From Roseovarius arcticus (GTDB lineage Bacteria; Pseudomonadota; Alphaproteobacteria; Rhodobacterales; Rhodobacteraceae): a DNA stretch of 64,000 nt. The stretch spans positions 1,798,001 through 1,862,000 of the forward strand of contig NZ_SZZN01000001.1 in assembly GCF_006125015.1 (NCBI RefSeq), read 5' to 3'. This document shows positions 10,221 through 18,762 of this stretch, piece after piece (position 1 is the first letter of the stretch; every line of letters starts with the position of its first letter). The translations under genes and the position numbers were made by a program. The notes under the pieces are model-generated. The model saw only the letters and a list, made by a program, of their open reading frames with translations. It searched no databases and was not told where the DNA came from.

Positions 10221-10694
10221 TTAGTCGTCGCGGTGCACTCTCTCGCGGCGCTCGTGCCGCTCTTGCGCCTCCAGCGTCATGGTGGCGATGGGACGCGCAT
10301 CCAGCCGTTTTAGGCTGATTGGATCGCCGGTCATCTGGCAGTAGCCAAATTCGCCCTCTTCCAGACGGCGCAGCGCCTGATCGATCTTTGACACCAGTTT
10401 GCGCTGGCGATCGCGTGTGCGCAACTCCAGCGCGCGGTCTGTTTCTTCACTCGCGCGGTCGGCCACATCGGGGATCGCGCGGGTGCCGTCCTGTAGCGCC
10501 TCGATAGTGTCGCGACTGCCTGCTAGCAGATCCTCGCGCCAATCCATCAGTTTCCGCCGGAAATACTCTCTCTGGCGCTCGTTCATGAACGGCTCATCCT
10601 CGACGGGCTGGTAATCGTCGGGCAGGAAAATTTCGGCTTTCAAGCTTTGATCCTCTTTATGCTCAAGGTCCAAGGCGTCAGCATACTGTGTCAT
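10221..10694 (-). CDS. dksA: RNA polymerase-binding regulator DksA
   Basis: This 157-residue protein enters the RNA polymerase secondary channel and works with ppGpp in the stringent response. The coiled-coil tip motif DVADRA (DxxDxA) is intact near residue 91. The C-terminal zinc-finger region YCQMTGDPISLKRLDARP...TLEAQERHERRE keeps only one of the four cysteines of the E. coli protein. Reduced fingers of this kind are usual in alphaproteobacterial DksA and may make activity independent of zinc. AAGGGGAACAAG precedes the ATG. It is divergent from moxR. Confidence 0.93.
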   Translation of the reverse strand: MTQYADALDLEHKEDQSLKAEIFLPDDYQPVEDEPFMNERQREYFRRKLMDWREDLLAGSRDTIEALQDGTRAIPDVADRASEETDRALELRTRDRQRKLVSKIDQALRRLEEGEFGYCQMTGDPISLKRLDARPIATMTLEAQERHERRERVHRDD

Positions 10695-10837
10695 CTTGTT
10701 CCCCTTTTTGCTTGCGTCTACTTCAAGCTGGACCTGTTGTCACTACACAATTCAGGGCGGATTGATCACCCCACCGCGCCGGGCTATCATATACCCTCAC
10801 GCAGATGAACTTTGATGCCAAAAGGATTGAACCTGTT

Positions 10838-11677
10838 ATGAAATTCGAAGGCACAGACAGCTATGTCGCAACGGACGACCTGACGGTAGCGGTCAATGCC
10901 GCCGTCACGCTAGAGCGCCCGCTGCTGGTAAAGGGCGAGCCGGGGACGGGCAAAACGGAACTGGCCCGCCAGATCGCAGCTGCGCTGGATCTACCGATGA
11001 TTGAGTGGAACGTGAAGTCAACAACTCGCGCTCAGCAAGGTCTCTACGAGTATGACGCTGTCAGCCGCCTGCGCGACAGCCAATTGGGCGATGCGCGCGT
11101 GCAAGATATCGCCAACTATATCCGCCCCGGCAAGCTGTGGCAGGCCTTTGATGCTCCGGGCCGCGTTGTCCTGCTGATTGACGAGATCGACAAGGCCGAT
11201 ATCGAGTTCCCGAATGATCTGCTACAGGAACTTGATCGCATGGAATTCTACGTCTACGAGACCCAGCAGACGATCCGCGCCGTGCATCGCCCCATTGTCA
11301 TCATCACGTCAAACAACGAAAAAGAACTGCCCGACGCATTCCTTCGGCGCTGCTTTTTCCATTACATCCGCTTTCCTGACATGGACACGATGCGCCGCAT
11401 CGTCGAGGTGCATCACCCCGGCATCAAGGACGCGCTACTGACCACAGCATTGACGCAATTTTATGAAATTCGCGAGCAGCAGGGGCTAAAGAAGAAGCCC
11501 TCGACCTCCGAGGTGTTGGATTGGCTCAAGTTGCTTCTGGCCGAAGATCTGACCCCGGCCGACCTGAAAAAGGATGGCGCGAACGCCCTGCCCCGGCTGC
11601 ACGGCGCTTTGCTGAAAAACGAGCAGGACGTGCACCTGTTCGAGCGTTTGGCATTTATGGCGCGGCGAGGTGGATGA
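10838..11677 (+). CDS. MoxR-family AAA+ ATPase (CoxD-like)
   Basis: This 279-residue AAA+ ATPase has Walker A GEPGTGKTELARQ (about residues 33-45), Walker B VVLLIDEIDKAD and an arginine-finger region DAFLRRCFFHYIRFP. MoxR proteins act as chaperone-like ATPases that mature or insert metal centres into partner enzymes, usually with a VWA-domain protein. The matching VWA partner is encoded at 13465-14649. ATG 10838 (MKFEGTDSY) matches the usual N-terminus and has AAAGGA upstream. ATG 10805 would add 11 residues without a clear ribosome site. Which enzyme it activates is not visible here; no cox or mox structural genes are in the window. Confidence 0.9.
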   Translation: MKFEGTDSYVATDDLTVAVNAAVTLERPLLVKGEPGTGKTELARQIAAALDLPMIEWNVKSTTRAQQGLYEYDAVSRLRDSQLGDARVQDIANYIRPGKLWQAFDAPGRVVLLIDEIDKADIEFPNDLLQELDRMEFYVYETQQTIRAVHRPIVIITSNNEKELPDAFLRRCFFHYIRFPDMDTMRRIVEVHHPGIKDALLTTALTQFYEIREQQGLKKKPSTSEVLDWLKLLLAEDLTPADLKKDGANALPRLHGALLKNEQDVHLFERLAFMARRGG

Positions 11678-11917
11678 GGCATGCGGCGCGACTACGCAGT
11701 TAGCTAAAACTCTTTTGCCACTGCAGCGTCAGATGCACGATTCCCCTCACCTCAGAATGCACCCTTTGCCGCAAATTCGCCCTAAATGCCTCCTACACAA
11801 TGCCACTCAAGGCGCGAGCCTAGGAATCGGACCCGCTGAGGACGGCGGGCCGTGCCGTTGTGCATCGTTGCGGATGCCGGGGCGCTTTTCCGTCCGGTCC
11901 GATTGCAAGGGGCTGCC

Positions 11918-13273
11918 ATGCGCCGACTGATATTCCCGATCTGCCTTGTGCTGGGGGCATGCGCGCCCGGCACGTCGGGTGATGTTCCATCACGCGCCGC
12001 AATGCCCGACTTGGGCGCTATGCCAATGATCAAAGTATTTCCAACGCCGCACCCCCCTGCGGCAGCGCGCGCCAATAGCGATATCGCGCGCGATTTCATG
12101 GACCTGTCGATGCAGCTGGAATCGGGCCGCGACCTGCCGGTTTTCACTCGCTTTGAGGGGCCGATCACGGTTGCCGTCACAGGCGCCCCGCCGCCCACGC
12201 TACAGCCCGATCTGGCACGCCTGCTGCGGCGCCTGCGCAGCGAGGCGGGCATCAATATCACCCAGACATCCGGCCCCGCCAACATCACCATCGAGGCTGT
12301 CAGCCGGGCCGATATTCGCGCCGCGCTGCCCCAGGCCGCCTGCTTTGTTGTCCCCAATATATCAAAGCTGAGCGAATACCGCAGCGCCAAGCGCGGCCGC
12401 GCCACGGCCTGGAGCGCGCTCTCGACCCGGCGCAGGGCCGCCATCTTTGTCCCAAACGATTCCAGCCCTCAGGAAGTGCGCGATTGCCTGCATGAGGAGT
12501 TGGCACAGGCGCTAGGGCCGCTGAACGATCTCTATCGCCTGCCCGATTCGGTTTTCAACGACGACAACGTGCACACGGTGCTAACCGGGTTTGATATGCT
12601 GATCCTGCGTGCCTCCTACGCGCCAGAGCTGCGTTCAGGCATGACGCGCAGGCAGGTCGCAGATCGCATTCCCAGCATCCTCGCTAGGCTTAATCCTGCG
12701 GGCCAGCGCATCGCACCCCACCCGCTCAGCGCGACGCCGCGGGCGTGGATTCGCGCCATCCAGACAGCACTTGGCCCAAGTGCAGGCAGCGCCCAGCGCC
12801 GCGCCGCCGCCGAAAAGGCGCTAAGCATTGCGCAGACAATCGGCTGGACCGATCACCGCCGCGCATTTAGCCATTACGCCATCGGCCGCATCGTTCAAAA
12901 CACCGATCCCAGCTATGCGCATAGCCATTTTGTCGCCGCCGACGCCTACTACCGCCAGAGCCCCGCCACGTCACTGCACCGCGCTCATACAGCGGTGCAG
13001 CTGGCCGCCTACGCCATCAGTCAGGGGCGCGGCGATACCGCGCTGGGTATCCTCGCGCCGCATATCTCGACCGCCGAGCGTCACGAGAACGCGGCCCTTC
13101 TGGCCCAGGTTTTAATGATCCGCGCTGAGGCGCTGGAGCTGACAGGCCATGCGTCCGAGGCGCGGCAGGTGCGTATGGACAGCCTTGGCTGGGCGCGTTA
13201 CGGATACGGCGCGGATTGGGCCGTTCGCGCAAAACTGCGCGAGATTTCGGCGCTTAACCCGCTCAAAGGTTAG
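11918..13273 (+). CDS. DUF2927 lipoprotein
   Basis: This 451-residue protein starts MRRLIFPICLVLGAC, a short lipoprotein signal with lipobox LGAC (Cys15), so it is probably anchored in the outer or inner membrane facing the periplasm. The DUF2927 domain spans about residues 60-260, with the conserved CLHEELAQALGPLNDLYRLPDSVFNDD segment. The second half is Ala-rich and helical, with TPR-like spacing. The function is unknown. AAGGGG lies 8 bases before ATG 11918. It sits between the MoxR ATPase and its VWA partner, which suggests a shared pathway. Confidence 0.8.
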   Translation: MRRLIFPICLVLGACAPGTSGDVPSRAAMPDLGAMPMIKVFPTPHPPAAARANSDIARDFMDLSMQLESGRDLPVFTRFEGPITVAVTGAPPPTLQPDLARLLRRLRSEAGINITQTSGPANITIEAVSRADIRAALPQAACFVVPNISKLSEYRSAKRGRATAWSALSTRRRAAIFVPNDSSPQEVRDCLHEELAQALGPLNDLYRLPDSVFNDDNVHTVLTGFDMLILRASYAPELRSGMTRRQVADRIPSILARLNPAGQRIAPHPLSATPRAWIRAIQTALGPSAGSAQRRAAAEKALSIAQTIGWTDHRRAFSHYAIGRIVQNTDPSYAHSHFVAADAYYRQSPATSLHRAHTAVQLAAYAISQGRGDTALGILAPHISTAERHENAALLAQVLMIRAEALELTGHASEARQVRMDSLGWARYGYGADWAVRAKLREISALNPLKG

Positions 13274-13289
13274 CAGAAATGGATAGCTT

Positions 13290-13457
13290 ATGATCGTCAT
13301 CATCGCGGCCATCGTCGGCGCCATTCTAGGTGCCTTGACCGCGCGACGCCGCAAGGGGCGCACCGCCGACATCCTGCAATACGCCTTTGTATTCGCGCTG
13401 GGATTCGCGCTGATCGGGCTTTTTGCCACGATCTTCATCACCCGCGCAGCCCTTTGA
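13290..13457 (+). CDS. Small two-helix membrane protein
   Basis: This 55-residue protein has hydrophobic helix MIVIIAAIVGAILGALTA, a basic loop RRRKGR, then helix FVFALGFALIGLFATIFI. I recognise no family. The start at 13290 is 16 bases after the DUF2927 stop, and the gene ends 7 bases before the VWA start, so the spacing is that of a tight operon. I judge it real from its position, two clean membrane segments and the positive loop between them. Confidence 0.65.
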   Translation: MIVIIAAIVGAILGALTARRRKGRTADILQYAFVFALGFALIGLFATIFITRAAL

Positions 13458-13464
13458 TCCGGCC

Positions 13465-14649
13465 ATGTTCCTGCCCTTTTTTCAGACGCTGCGCGCTGCG
13501 GGTATTCCGGTCAGTCTCCGGGAATATCTAACCTTCCTTGAGGCGATGACCGCCGGCCTCGTCACCTATGACGTCGAGGGGTTTTATTACCTCGCTCGCA
13601 CCGCGATGGTTAAGGACGAGCGGCACATCGACCGCTTTGACCGCGCTTTCTCCGAAACGTTCAAAGGTCTCGACGCAATCGCGGCCGAAGATGTGCTGAA
13701 TGCCGTGGACCTGCCCGAGGACTGGCTGCGCAAGATGGCTGAAAAACACCTCAGCGCTGAGGAACGCGCCGAGATTGAGGCGATCGGCGGTTTCGATAAG
13801 CTGATGGAGACATTGAAGAAGCGACTGGCCGAGCAGCAGGGCCGCCACCAAGGTGGCAGCAAATGGATCGGGACGGCCGGCACCTCCCCTTTTGGGGCGC
13901 ATGGCTACAACCCCGAGGGTGTCCGCATCGGGCAGGACAAATCCCGTCACCAACGGGCGGTAAAAGTCTGGGACAAGCGCGAATTCGCAAACTTGGACGG
14001 CGATGTTCAACTTGGCACGCGCAATATCAAGATGGCCTTGCGGCGCCTGCGCCAATGGGCGCGCGACGGTGCCCATGACGAGCTTGACCTCGGCAGCACC
14101 ATCCGCGCCACCGCGCAAAAGGGCTACCTTGACGTCCAGACCCGGCCCGAGCGCCGCAATACTGCAAAGGTGCTTCTCTTTCTCGATGTCGGCGGCTCCA
14201 TGGATCCCCATATCAAACTGGTGGAGGAGCTGTTCTCGGCCGCCCGCACCGAATTTCGGCAGCTAGAATATTTCTACTTCCACAACTGCCTCTATGAGGG
14301 CGTCTGGCGTGACAACCGCCGCAGGTGGAGCGAAAAGATACCCACATGGGACATCCTCAACACCTACGCGTCCGACTACCGCTGCATATTCGTCGGCGAC
14401 GCAGCCATGTCGCCATACGAGATCGCCTATCCAGGCGGCGCAAACGAGCATTGGAATGAGGAGGCAGGACAGACATGGCTGGACCGTGCCCGCGCTCAAT
14501 GGCCCTCAAACCTCTGGATCAATCCGGTACCCCAGGCACATTGGCCCTATACCCAATCAACGCAGATGATCACCCAGATCTTCGACGGCCAGATGGTCCC
14601 GATGACCCTTGAGGGCCTTGACCGCGGCATGCGCGCGCTCACCCGTTAA
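13465..14649 (+). CDS. VWA domain protein, CoxE-like
   Basis: This 394-residue protein has an N-terminal helical region (MFLPFFQTLRAAGIPVSLREYL) and a C-terminal von Willebrand A domain. The metal-ion-dependent adhesion site reads FLDVGGSMDPHIK near residue 240 (DxGxS present). CoxE-type VWA proteins work with MoxR/CoxD ATPases to deliver or remodel metal cofactors. The ATPase partner is the gene at 10838. ATG 13465 is chosen because the homologous N-terminus begins MFLPFF. It ends facing the next gene, with the second copy of a dispersed repeat in the gap. Confidence 0.88.
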   Translation: MFLPFFQTLRAAGIPVSLREYLTFLEAMTAGLVTYDVEGFYYLARTAMVKDERHIDRFDRAFSETFKGLDAIAAEDVLNAVDLPEDWLRKMAEKHLSAEERAEIEAIGGFDKLMETLKKRLAEQQGRHQGGSKWIGTAGTSPFGAHGYNPEGVRIGQDKSRHQRAVKVWDKREFANLDGDVQLGTRNIKMALRRLRQWARDGAHDELDLGSTIRATAQKGYLDVQTRPERRNTAKVLLFLDVGGSMDPHIKLVEELFSAARTEFRQLEYFYFHNCLYEGVWRDNRRRWSEKIPTWDILNTYASDYRCIFVGDAAMSPYEIAYPGGANEHWNEEAGQTWLDRARAQWPSNLWINPVPQAHWPYTQSTQMITQIFDGQMVPMTLEGLDRGMRALTR

Positions 14650-14660
14650 GGCGCGCCTAT

Positions 14661-14685
14661 CCATTCTTCTTGCTCTAAAATATCC
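14661..14685 (+). repeat. Dispersed intergenic element, copy 2
   Basis: A near-copy of the string at 3884-3908 (CCATTCTTCTTGCTCTAAAA then TATCC) lies between the convergent VWA and ClpP-like genes. Confidence 0.5.
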
Positions 14686-14709
14686 CCCGCGCGGAGCGCT
14701 CTTGCCGCC

Positions 14710-15486
14710 TCACTCCTCGCCGCCAGTCGTAATCAGGCGATACTCCAGCAACTCCTCCGGCAGCAGCACATAGATATCATCCGGCGCCGTCGCCAGCGCG
14801 GGCCGCATCAGACGGATATCGACGTCCATGTCGCCCAGATACTCCATCACCTCGCCTTGCCCGCGCTGGATATCCTCAACTGCCAGAAACGCGGGCAGAA
14901 CCGTATTCTTGCCAAAATAGTGCTGGTGAACACCCACCTGCGCGCCTTCCCCGGCCCCGCGCTCCACCCCGGCGGCCAGAACATAGGGGCAAGCCGAGAA
15001 GCATACGTCGCCTGCCTCCACCACAGTTGAGAGTTCTGCCGCGCGGATGCTGCGCCCTACGCGCAGCGCGTCGCGCACCGATCCGCCGGGGCTATTCAGC
15101 GCCACGCGCTCCAGCCCGGCCTCGGCCTCCAGCCGTTCGGCCAGACGCGCGTCATCGCCCGGCGCGATGCTGCCCGTCAGGCGCAGGATGCCTCCATCGC
15201 GTACGAATTCCAGCCGACTAGGCATGTCACCGGTGTTGCGGTAAGGGCGCTCCGGCGCTCCGGGGCCGCGCGGCGGCAGAGGTGTGTCGCGGGGCGCATA
15301 GCGGCGCGTCTGATCACCGGGCGCCACGGGGCTGTCCATGCCCGGCGCGCCTGACGGCCAGCCAAGGCGCGGCAGCGCACCCAGCACGTCAGATCCGGCT
15401 AGGAGCCCTGCCATGACCAGCTGCAATCCCAGCACCGCAAAGAGAACGCGCTTCGCACCCCATGCCTGCTTCGCCTCGTCACTCAT
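14710..15486 (-). CDS. Membrane-anchored ClpP/crotonase-fold periplasmic protein
   Basis: This 258-residue protein has one N-terminal membrane helix (about residues 13-31) and a Pro-rich linker, then a ClpP-like fold. The strand-turn VALNSPGGSVRDALRVGR is followed by DVCFSACPYVLAAG, with a Ser in the nucleophile position, and GVHQHYF, with a candidate His. This resembles the COG3904 group of predicted periplasmic ClpP-like proteins. Proteolytic activity is not proven. The ATG overlaps the stop of the upstream gene by 4 bases (ATGA), so the two are translationally coupled. Confidence 0.72.
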   Translation of the reverse strand: MSDEAKQAWGAKRVLFAVLGLQLVMAGLLAGSDVLGALPRLGWPSGAPGMDSPVAPGDQTRRYAPRDTPLPPRGPGAPERPYRNTGDMPSRLEFVRDGGILRLTGSIAPGDDARLAERLEAEAGLERVALNSPGGSVRDALRVGRSIRAAELSTVVEAGDVCFSACPYVLAAGVERGAGEGAQVGVHQHYFGKNTVLPAFLAVEDIQRGQGEVMEYLGDMDVDIRLMRPALATAPDDIYVLLPEELLEYRLITTGGEE

Positions 15487-16793
15487 GATGCGGCGTCCGC
15501 GCCGTTAGTGTGTTTGTCGGCGTTTATGACTGGCGTCATCGGTGGCACCGGGCGGCGCACCTCGTCCATCTCGTGCAGCACCATCATCGCCGCGCGCAGC
15601 TCTGACAGCGTCAGCGTCTGCTCGATTCCCACGCCTTCGCGCCCCGACCTGATAGCCGCCTGCGCGACCATCAAGATGAACACCAGCACGGCCGGCAGTA
15701 AATCAATGGCAATAGCACCCGCCCATGACGGCGCAAAATTGCCCGCATAACGGATCACTGCATCCGCCGTCGAAATAGGTGTGTAGGTCGTGTCGGCAGG
15801 CGGCGGCATCGCCACAACTGTATTGGCGGCGCTGCGCAGCGTATCGGCGCGCTGGCCCAGCACCTCAAGCACGGAGGTAATCGTGCTTTGCTGATCGCCG
15901 CGCGCGCTATCGCTGCGCCCGTCCAGTTCTGGCAGCACGACCGACGCGGCCAGATCCTGCGCGGCGCGCGACACCAGCGGCGCAACTGATAGCTGCCGCA
16001 GTTGGGTGATCAAGCCTGCCAGCCTAACCGCCTCCTCCGAAAACAGGACCGAGCGCGGCTCGACCGGCCCCGGCTCCACCGTCAGCGCACGCATCCGGCT
16101 AAGAATCGCGTTGCCCTCGACAAACGCGCCGTCGACAAGCGGCTGCTGGGTGGCGATCTGCGCCTCCAACCCGCGCAGCTCATCCGCCTTTTGCGATAGC
16201 ACGCGGAACACGGCGCCGCGCCCGGCAAGGCCGGACAGATCGCCGCTCGCCTCCTGCGCGCTCAGATCCTCGAACGACTGGCGCACGCGGGCCACATCGC
16301 GCTCCAGCCCTTGAGCTGACACGGCGATCAGGTTCGCCTGCTCCAATGAGGCCTGATAACTCTGCACCGTCTTGGCCAGATGCTGCTCCACTGCCGCAGA
16401 CCCGGCCAGCGCGGCCGCATTAAGCCATGATGACATGGCAATGATCGCCAGCGATCCGATTCCCATCGACACCAAAAGGCCGATGCGCGACGCCATAGTG
16501 CGCACCGCAGGTAGCAGCCGCATCAGGTAGGACCAGAACACAAAGATGCCAACCGACACGGCGATGGAATAGGACGCAGCGGCAAAGAAACTAAGCGCGC
16601 CGTTATCATCCAGCAGGGACGACACGCCCAGATACGTATAGATGCCCGACGCCGTCGCCAGCACCCCAAGGGCCGCGCCGGTGATGCTGTCCAGCCATCG
16701 CACATGGCCCTCCAGCTCGGCGGCATAGCGCACGCCTCGCGCCTCAGCTTGTGAAATATGAGGCTGCGTCTTCTGTGCCTTGCTGTCGGTCAT
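15483..16793 (-). CDS. Multi-pass membrane protein with long periplasmic or cytoplasmic coiled coil
   Basis: I do not recognise a family. The 436-residue protein has about four hydrophobic segments between residues 35 and 132, a long Ala/Gln/Glu-rich helical region with few hydrophobic runs (about 133-345) that looks like a coiled coil, and one more membrane helix (about 362-385: WAGAIAIDLLPAVLVFILM). A charged C-terminal tail follows. The layout recalls scaffold or sensor proteins. It is coupled by a 4-base overlap to the ClpP-like gene downstream, so the pair may form one membrane complex. Confidence 0.65.
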   Translation of the reverse strand: MTDSKAQKTQPHISQAEARGVRYAAELEGHVRWLDSITGAALGVLATASGIYTYLGVSSLLDDNGALSFFAAASYSIAVSVGIFVFWSYLMRLLPAVRTMASRIGLLVSMGIGSLAIIAMSSWLNAAALAGSAAVEQHLAKTVQSYQASLEQANLIAVSAQGLERDVARVRQSFEDLSAQEASGDLSGLAGRGAVFRVLSQKADELRGLEAQIATQQPLVDGAFVEGNAILSRMRALTVEPGPVEPRSVLFSEEAVRLAGLITQLRQLSVAPLVSRAAQDLAASVVLPELDGRSDSARGDQQSTITSVLEVLGQRADTLRSAANTVVAMPPPADTTYTPISTADAVIRYAGNFAPSWAGAIAIDLLPAVLVFILMVAQAAIRSGREGVGIEQTLTLSELRAAMMVLHEMDEVRRPVPPMTPVINADKHTNGADAAS

Positions 16794-16858
16794 GCATTCG
16801 TTCCTTTGTCACCTGCCCCTATATGGGGCCGCGCGCCGCTATGGCAAAGTGCGAGCGT

Positions 16859-17590
16859 TTATCTGTCAAAGAGCAGCCCAGGCCCCCAGCCAACCGCATC
16901 TACCCCCGCCAGCCGCAGCATGTGCCACATCAGCGCCTGATTGGACGTAACGACGGGCAGGCCTGACAGCGCCTCGACCTCTTTGATGATCGGGTAAGTC
17001 TGCAAATTCGTGCAGCTGGCGAAAAGCGCGTCGATACCCGGGGTATTGGCGGCCTCCAGCAGTGCCGCGCGGGTCGAGGCGGGGTCAATCCGCGCCACAC
17101 GCCTGTCGTCGCCCTCGGCAAAGCTGACCTCTGCCAGCGTCTCGATCCCATTAGTGGCCAGCAGCGCGCGCATCGGCGCGGTGACGCTGGCGACGTAGGG
17201 CGTGACCATGCCAATGTGGCGCGCGCCTAAATGGCCTAACGCGGCAATCACGGCGCTGATCGGATCAGTGACGGCGGCGCTTGGATGTTTGCTGCGCACC
17301 TGCGCGGCGACGCGGGCCTGTCCGATAACGGTCGCGCCGGATGTGCAGCCGTAGCCGATCACATCAAGCCCGGCGGGCAGCAGCGCGGCGGCGATGGGCA
17401 TGTCTGCGTCCATCTGTGCAAGGGTCGCGGGGGTAATCTCGCTTTGCATCGGGATGCGCGTATGCAGCAGTTGCACGTCGCGCCCTGCCAGCACTTGCCG
17501 CGCCTCAAACTCCAGCGTCTCATCGGTCGCCAGCACGATCAGGCCCAGCCGCGCGCCCCCGCCAGCGCCATTGTTCGACACGTACTTCAT
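16859..17590 (-). CDS. Asp/Glu racemase or maleate isomerase family protein
   Basis: This 243-residue protein of the Asp/Glu racemase superfamily has two catalytic-type cysteines: GYGCTSGATVIG near residue 82 and FASCTNLQTYPI near 193. Two-Cys members racemise amino acids or isomerise maleate to fumarate. The LGLIVLATDETLEFEA start resembles the maleate-isomerase and arylmalonate-decarboxylase branch more than glutamate racemase MurI. The ATG overlaps the last base of the anmK stop, so the two are one operon. That link hints at cell-wall recycling, but this is inference. Confidence 0.78.
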   Translation of the reverse strand: MKYVSNNGAGGGARLGLIVLATDETLEFEARQVLAGRDVQLLHTRIPMQSEITPATLAQMDADMPIAAALLPAGLDVIGYGCTSGATVIGQARVAAQVRSKHPSAAVTDPISAVIAALGHLGARHIGMVTPYVASVTAPMRALLATNGIETLAEVSFAEGDDRRVARIDPASTRAALLEAANTPGIDALFASCTNLQTYPIIKEVEALSGLPVVTSNQALMWHMLRLAGVDAVGWGPGLLFDR

Positions 17591-18699
17591 CAGGCAGCCT
17601 CTGGCCGGCTTAGCGTTCCACCCGATACCGCGGCGCGAACGCCCGTGGTGTTGGCGCAGGACGTGGGCAGCCCGCGCGCGACCCGCACGGCGAGGTATCC
17701 GAACGCCTGCGCCTCCAGCATGTCACCGTCCAGCCCGACATCCTCGACCGGCGCCACATCGCAGTCGAGCGCCGCGCGCAGCATATCCATCATCACCGGA
17801 TTATGCCGCCCGCCGCCCGTGACCAGCAGGCGGCTGGGTGGCTCGGGGCAATGCTCCATCCCGCGCATGACACCTGCGGCGGACATCGCCGTCAGGGTCG
17901 CGGCGGCATCGGCATCGCTGAGCTCGCCTACAAGGCCGATCATGTCGGCAAAGGCATCCCGGTCCAGCGATTTGGGCGGCATCTTGAGAAAATACGCCTC
18001 ATCGAGGAACATCTCTAGAGCGCCCTCGGCGACTGTACCCGCGCGCGCCAGCCTGCCGCCTTTGTCAAAGGGCAATCCGCACCTGGCCATCATCAAATCA
18101 TTGATCGGCGCATTTGCCGGCCCGGTGTCAAAGGCAATCAGCGCACCCGCATCCTCGGGGCGTCTGACGCTCGGATCGACCCAAGTCAGATTGCCCACAC
18201 CGCCCAGATTGAGAAACGCGGTAGGCGTCTGGGCGTCGATATAGCGCGCACAGGCAAAATGAAAAAACGGTGCCAGCGGTGCGCCCTGCCCGCCAAGGCG
18301 CACATCGGCGCTGCGAAAATCCCAAACCACCGGCAGCCCCAGCGCACCCGCCAGTTCCGCACCATCGCCCAGTTGGTGCGTACCGCGTCCATGCGGGTCA
18401 TGCGCCAATGTCTGGCCGTGAAATCCAACAAGATCGGCGTCAAAGCCGCTCAGCGCCTCAATGTGCGCCTGCATAACGACGTCGTGGGCAGCGTCCAGAT
18501 TGTCGCCCGGCCAACGGCCTAATGCGGCGCTCAGGACCGCCTGCTCGGCCGGCGAATAGGCGCGATAACGGCTTCCGCCATAGCTATGGATGACTTCGCC
18601 GTCCGTCTCAATCAGGGCGGCATCGACGCCGTCCAGTGACGTCCCAGACATCGACCCCAGCGCCCATAGGCTGCCACCGTGGTTTTCGGGCCTCAACAT
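17590..18699 (-). CDS. anmK: Anhydro-N-acetylmuramic acid kinase
   Basis: This 369-residue enzyme converts 1,6-anhydroMurNAc plus ATP to MurNAc-6-phosphate in peptidoglycan recycling. Hsp70/actin-fold kinase motifs are visible: [19 protein letters not shown] at the N-terminus, [30 protein letters not shown] and [17 protein letters not shown] 18699 (MLRPENHG) has AAAGGAAAAG just upstream. An extended reading to 18774 adds 25 residues that do not fit the family. It diverges from tyrS with 63 bases between starts, so the two promoters overlap. Confidence 0.94.
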   Translation of the reverse strand: MLRPENHGGSLWALGSMSGTSLDGVDAALIETDGEVIHSYGGSRYRAYSPAEQAVLSAALGRWPGDNLDAAHDVVMQAHIEALSGFDADLVGFHGQTLAHDPHGRGTHQLGDGAELAGALGLPVVWDFRSADVRLGGQGAPLAPFFHFACARYIDAQTPTAFLNLGGVGNLTWVDPSVRRPEDAGALIAFDTGPANAPINDLMMARCGLPFDKGGRLARAGTVAEGALEMFLDEAYFLKMPPKSLDRDAFADMIGLVGELSDADAAATLTAMSAAGVMRGMEHCPEPPSRLLVTGGGRHNPVMMDMLRAALDCDVAPVEDVGLDGDMLEAQAFGYLAVRVARGLPTSCANTTGVRAAVSGGTLSRPEAA

Positions 18700-18762
18700 G
18701 GTCTTTTCCTTTGCCCTATCCGCACCTATACATGCCGCGCAAAGCAATCCGGGACAAGCGCC

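Noticed and set aside
16815..16829. GCCCC-TATAT-GGGGC hairpin between two minus-strand genes
   Set aside because: Only 5 bp of stem and no T run; too weak to call a terminator or operator.
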